Source: Polyangium jinanense
GTDB taxonomy: Bacteria > Myxococcota > Polyangia > Polyangiales > Polyangiaceae
Reading direction: 5' to 3'
DNA: 8,124 bases
Assembly: GCF_028435365.1 (NCBI RefSeq)
Contig: NZ_JAGTJJ010000101.1
Location: 17,629 to 25,752 of the forward strand
Position numbers and translations under genes: made by a program. The notes below the pieces were generated by a model. The model had not been told where the DNA came from and ran no database searches. It was given only the letters and a program-made list of their open reading frames with translations. The stretch's first letter is position 1, and each line of letters starts with the position of its first letter. This document shows, one piece after another, positions 5,786 through 8,124 of the stretch.

Positions 5786-6874
5786 ATGGCAACCGCTTCG
5801 AAGCTCCTGTCCCCCTTCCGCCTGGGCCGCCTCGAACTGAAGAACCGGATGGTGATGGCGCCGATGACGCGCAGCCGGGCGCTCGTGGATGGCAACGTGC
5901 CGAGCCCCCTGGCACCGACGTACTACGAGCAGCGCGCCTCGGCGGGGCTCCTCATCACCGAGGCCACCCAGGTCAGCCCCCAGGGCGTGGGGTACATCCG
6001 CACCCCCGGCATGCACTCACCCGAGCAGGTGGCGGGCTGGAGGAAGGTGACGGACGCCGTCCATGCATTGGGTGGAGTCATCTTCGCCCAGCTCTGGCAT
6101 GTCGGGCGCGTCTCGCACCCGGACTTCCATGACGGCCAGTTGCCTGTAGCGCCCTCGGCGATCGGCTACGAAGGAGAGGCCTTCACGTGGAAGGGCAAGA
6201 CGCGCATCGTGACGCCGCGAGCGCTCGAGACCGAGGAGATTCCCGGCATCGTCGAGCAATTCCGGCGCGCGGCCGAGAACGCCCGGGAGGCGGGCTTTGA
6301 TGGCGTCGAGCTGCACGGCAGCAACGGCTACCTGCTGGACCAGTTCCTGCGGGATGGCTCCAACCAGCGCACGGACGCCTACGGCGGCAGCATCGAGAAC
6401 CGGGCGCGCTTCCCGCTGGAGGTGGCCCGGGCGGTGGTGGGTGTCTGGGGCGCGGAGCGGGTGGGCTACCGGCTCTTGCCGCAGCCGTTCCCCTACGCGG
6501 GCATGAAGGACTCCACCCCGGTCGAGACGTTCACCTACATGGCCCGGGAGCTCGGCCGGTTGGGACTCGGCTACCTGCATGTGACCGAGGCCGTGTCGGG
6601 CAACGCGGTGCCGAGCGCGGAGCAGCGCATCACCCCGCTGCTGCGCAAGGCCTTCCAGGGCGCCGTCATCGTCAACGGCGGCTACGACGCGCGAGCTGGA
6701 GAGGAGGCACTGGCCCGCGGCGAAGCCGATCTCGTCGCCTACGGCGTGCCGTTCCTCGCCAATCCGGACCTCCCGGAGCGTTTCCGGCGCGAGGCCCCGC
6801 TCAACCCGCCGGACGCCGCCACCTTCTTCACGGGCGAGGAGAAGGGCTATACGGATTATCCGGCGCTGCCCTGA
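5786..6874 (+). CDS. Old Yellow Enzyme-family ene-reductase (FMN, NAD(P)H)
   Basis: The product has 362 residues, the usual length for this family. The ATG is preceded by AAGGAAAG with a four-base spacer. The family reduces activated C=C bonds of enones, nitroalkenes and similar electrophiles using FMN and NAD(P)H in the cytoplasm. The sequence shows a TIM-barrel with APMTRSRA (Thr28, flavin contact), QLWHVGR (Gln102), HGSNGYLLDQFLRD with His177 and Asn180 for substrate binding and Tyr182 as likely proton donor, RTDAYGGSIENR (195-206), and the late NGG (297-299) for FMN phosphate. Two usual features differ. The RLSP segment reads RLLPQPFPYAGM (229-240), and the usual GR before the final FMN-phosphate loop reads YGVPFLANPDLP, with Val321 instead of Arg. 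It is closest in pattern to the NemA/PETN reductase group. It diverges from the AraC-type regulator, suggesting electrophile- or substrate-responsive expression. Confidence 0.92.
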   Translation: MATASKLLSPFRLGRLELKNRMVMAPMTRSRALVDGNVPSPLAPTYYEQRASAGLLITEATQVSPQGVGYIRTPGMHSPEQVAGWRKVTDAVHALGGVIFAQLWHVGRVSHPDFHDGQLPVAPSAIGYEGEAFTWKGKTRIVTPRALETEEIPGIVEQFRRAAENAREAGFDGVELHGSNGYLLDQFLRDGSNQRTDAYGGSIENRARFPLEVARAVVGVWGAERVGYRLLPQPFPYAGMKDSTPVETFTYMARELGRLGLGYLHVTEAVSGNAVPSAEQRITPLLRKAFQGAVIVNGGYDARAGEEALARGEADLVAYGVPFLANPDLPERFRREAPLNPPDAATFFTGEEKGYTDYPALP

Positions 6875-6931
6875 CTCGAAACCGGGGCTTCAGGAAGATA
6901 AGGGAGCGGTATTGAGAAAAGAGGGTGGCAG

Positions 6932-7099
6932 GTCCTCGTTGTGTGCGTCGAGGTACTCGCAGATCGCCTTCTCCAGCTCGCGCACGCTGCAATGAACGCC
7001 GCGCCGTAGCGCACGTTCGGTGAGCGGCGCGAACCACCTCTCGACCAGGTTGAGCCATGATCCGTCGGTCGGCGTGAAGTGCAGGTGGAACCTCGGATG
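6932..7099 (-). pseudogene. IS630-family transposase fragment (C-terminal part of DDE domain)
   Basis: A minus-strand open stretch (6890-7153) contains about 56 residues of clear IS630-type transposase. It begins at HPRFHLHFTPTDGSWLNLVE, with the final catalytic Glu of the DDE triad in LVERWF, and continues with LRRGVHCSVRELEKAI and the end HNED. The two catalytic Asp residues and the N-terminal DNA-binding part are absent. After HNED the usual PKPFxW continuation is lost. The fragment is therefore truncated at both ends and cannot be active. I see no intact terminal inverted repeats. The flanks (6875-6931 and 7100-7158) hold no gene I can support. It marks an old insertion or deletion scar between the ene-reductase and the acetyltransferase. 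Confidence 0.8.
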
Positions 7100-7158
7100 C
7101 GATGCACCGAGAATTTTTACGAACGTCAGTCCCAGGACACTAGAATGGTCCAACCACC

Positions 7159-7995
7159 ATGCTCTTCGCTAGCACCAACCTGGTCGCCCGCATCGAGGAG
7201 GCCGAGTGCGGCCTCCTCGCCGACAGCATCGACGTGGTGCTGCGCCGGGACCCCGGCACGGGCCCCTTCGTGATCCCGCTGGCCGGGGGCATCGCCACCT
7301 TCAGCGCCCCGGGCTCTCCGCTCAACAAGGTCGCGGGCCTCGGCTTCGCGGGCCCCCTCGACGAGGGCGCCCTCGCAGCGGTCGAGGAGGCCTTTGCAGA
7401 GCGAGGGTCGCCGGTGCAGGTGGAGATCGCGACCCTCGCGGACCCCTCGATTGGCCAGAAGCTCACCGCGCGTGGGTACGTGCTCCAGGGATTCGAGAAC
7501 GTGCTCGGCCGGAGCCTGCCGGTCGAGCACGAAGCGCCGCGGGCGCCTTCGGTCGAAATCCTGCCGAGCCCCCTCTCGGAGCTTTCCGCGTGGATCGATG
7601 TCGTGGTAACCGGCTTCGCGAGCCCCGACGCGCAGGGCGTCCCCTCCCACGAGTCCTTCCCGCGCGAGCTCATCGAGGGCATCATGCGCGACATGGCCTC
7701 GACCGGCGGGTTCTCCCGCTACCTGGCGCGGCGCGACGGCGTGATCGCGGGCGGCGCCAGCATGCGGCTCGCAAAGGGCGTCGCCCAGCTCTGCGGCGCG
7801 GCGACCCTGCCCGAGCATCGGCGGCGCGGGGTGCAAAGCGCGCTCCTCTCCGCGCGGCTCGAGATCGCCACCAAGGCCGGCTGCGACGTGGCCGTGGTCA
7901 CGACGCAGCCAGGGTCCAAATCGCAGGAAAACGTGCAGCGGCAGGGGTTCGAGCTCCTCTATACGCGCGCCGTCCTCGTGCGGAGCCCGAGCTGA
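7159..7995 (+). CDS. GNAT-family N-acetyltransferase (two-lobed)
   Basis: The product has 278 residues. The ATG is the first possible start after an in-frame TAG at 7141; no Shine-Dalgarno sequence lies at a normal distance, so initiation may be weak or leaderless. The C-terminal half (about 132-278) is a GNAT acetyl-CoA domain. Motif A reads AQLCGAATLPEHRRRGVQSALL (209-230), with the acetyl-CoA loop RRRGVQ at 221-226. It is followed by a long helix, the strand CDVAVVTTQPGS (242-253), and SQENVQRQGFELLYTRAVLVR (255-275), the usual asparagine helix and C-terminal strand. The N-terminal half (about 40-120) has the pattern VQVEIATLADPS...LTARGYVLQGFENVLGRSL, resembling the end of a degenerate second GNAT lobe without a CoA loop. 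The acceptor substrate is unknown. The gene stands alone, with a transposase remnant just upstream that may have replaced its original promoter. Confidence 0.85.
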   Translation: MLFASTNLVARIEEAECGLLADSIDVVLRRDPGTGPFVIPLAGGIATFSAPGSPLNKVAGLGFAGPLDEGALAAVEEAFAERGSPVQVEIATLADPSIGQKLTARGYVLQGFENVLGRSLPVEHEAPRAPSVEILPSPLSELSAWIDVVVTGFASPDAQGVPSHESFPRELIEGIMRDMASTGGFSRYLARRDGVIAGGASMRLAKGVAQLCGAATLPEHRRRGVQSALLSARLEIATKAGCDVAVVTTQPGSKSQENVQRQGFELLYTRAVLVRSPS

Positions 7996-8011
7996 GCTGG
8001 GAGGCGCTGAG

Positions 8012-8117
8012 CTGGGGCGTTGCCCCAGGCCCCACCAGGGGTTGTCCACCCCTGGACCCGGACCAGCGCAAGCGCTGGACTCGGGGTCGATGAACTGCGC
8101 GATGCGCAGTTCATCGA
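8012..8117. repeat. Array of four hairpins, probable dispersed palindromic element
   Basis: Four perfect inverted repeats follow one another within 106 bases. CTGGGGC/GCCCCAG lies at 8012-8018 and 8022-8028 with a GTT loop. CCAGGGG/CCCCTGG lies at 8035-8041 and 8049-8055. CCAGCGC/GCGCTGG lies at 8063-8069 and 8072-8078. A 14-base pair TCGATGAACTGCGC/GCGCAGTTCATCGA lies at 8087-8100 and 8104-8117 with a GAT loop. The array starts 17 bases after the acetyltransferase stop and may run past the window edge. It resembles intergenic REP/BIME-type or small non-autonomous palindromic elements. The first hairpin could also help end the acetyltransferase transcript, though no T-run follows. Confidence 0.65.
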
Positions 8118-8124
8118 ACAGGCC

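Noticed and set aside
4326..5840. Plus-strand open frame of 504 codons
   Set aside because: It is antisense to the AraC-type regulator and the lipoprotein start, and runs into the ene-reductase in another frame; no motifs.
6875..7158. Complete insertion sequence
   Set aside because: Only the C-terminal part of the DDE domain is present, with no terminal repeats and no N-terminal domain.
7126..8049. Minus-strand open frame of 307 codons
   Set aside because: Antisense shadow of the GNAT gene, which has clear acetyl-CoA binding motifs.

Overview
This is a GC-rich, tightly packed bacterial window. It has very strong third-position G/C preference, GTG starts and several 4-base stop/start overlaps. 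A lone PAAR-lipase effector, a Cys-rich lipoprotein and an IS630 scrap among unrelated small transcription units suggest a large-genome soil deltaproteobacterium, most likely a myxobacterium of the Polyangium/Sorangium type. That placement is an inference from style and gene content. No rRNA, tRNA or CRISPR array was seen.

Layout from left to right. (1) Minus strand, 970 to the left edge: a membrane-anchored rhodanese-like protein without its catalytic cysteine, translationally coupled (GTGA) to a MauE/DoxX-type membrane protein that runs off the window. (2) A 141-base divergent gap (971-1111) holding the two promoters; apart from the Shine-Dalgarno sequences I see no clear motif there. (3) Plus strand, 1112-3078: a PAAR-domain/class 3 lipase protein, read as a type VI secretion effector, coupled (GTGA) to an ankyrin-repeat protein that is probably its immunity partner. 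(4) Minus strand, 4558-3066: a lipoprotein made of two six-cysteine repeats, coupled (ATGA) to a T4 Rnl2-type RNA ligase. The ligase tail overlaps the ankyrin gene tail by 13 bases. (5) A divergent pair: a cupin/AraC-type regulator (minus, 5726-4731) and an Old Yellow Enzyme ene-reductase (plus, 5786-6874). The gap between them carries a palindrome and a sigma-54-like site. (6) A 284-base gap (6875-7158) holding a truncated IS630-type transposase fragment on the minus strand. (7) A GNAT acetyltransferase (7159-7995), followed by a run of four perfect hairpins in about 106 bases that looks like a dispersed palindromic element and continues towards the right edge.

The units do not form one pathway. 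The strongest functional pairings are effector with immunity protein, regulator with ene-reductase, and rhodanese-like protein with MauE-like protein (envelope thiol chemistry). The least explained pairing is the secreted Cys-rich lipoprotein with the cytoplasmic RNA ligase.
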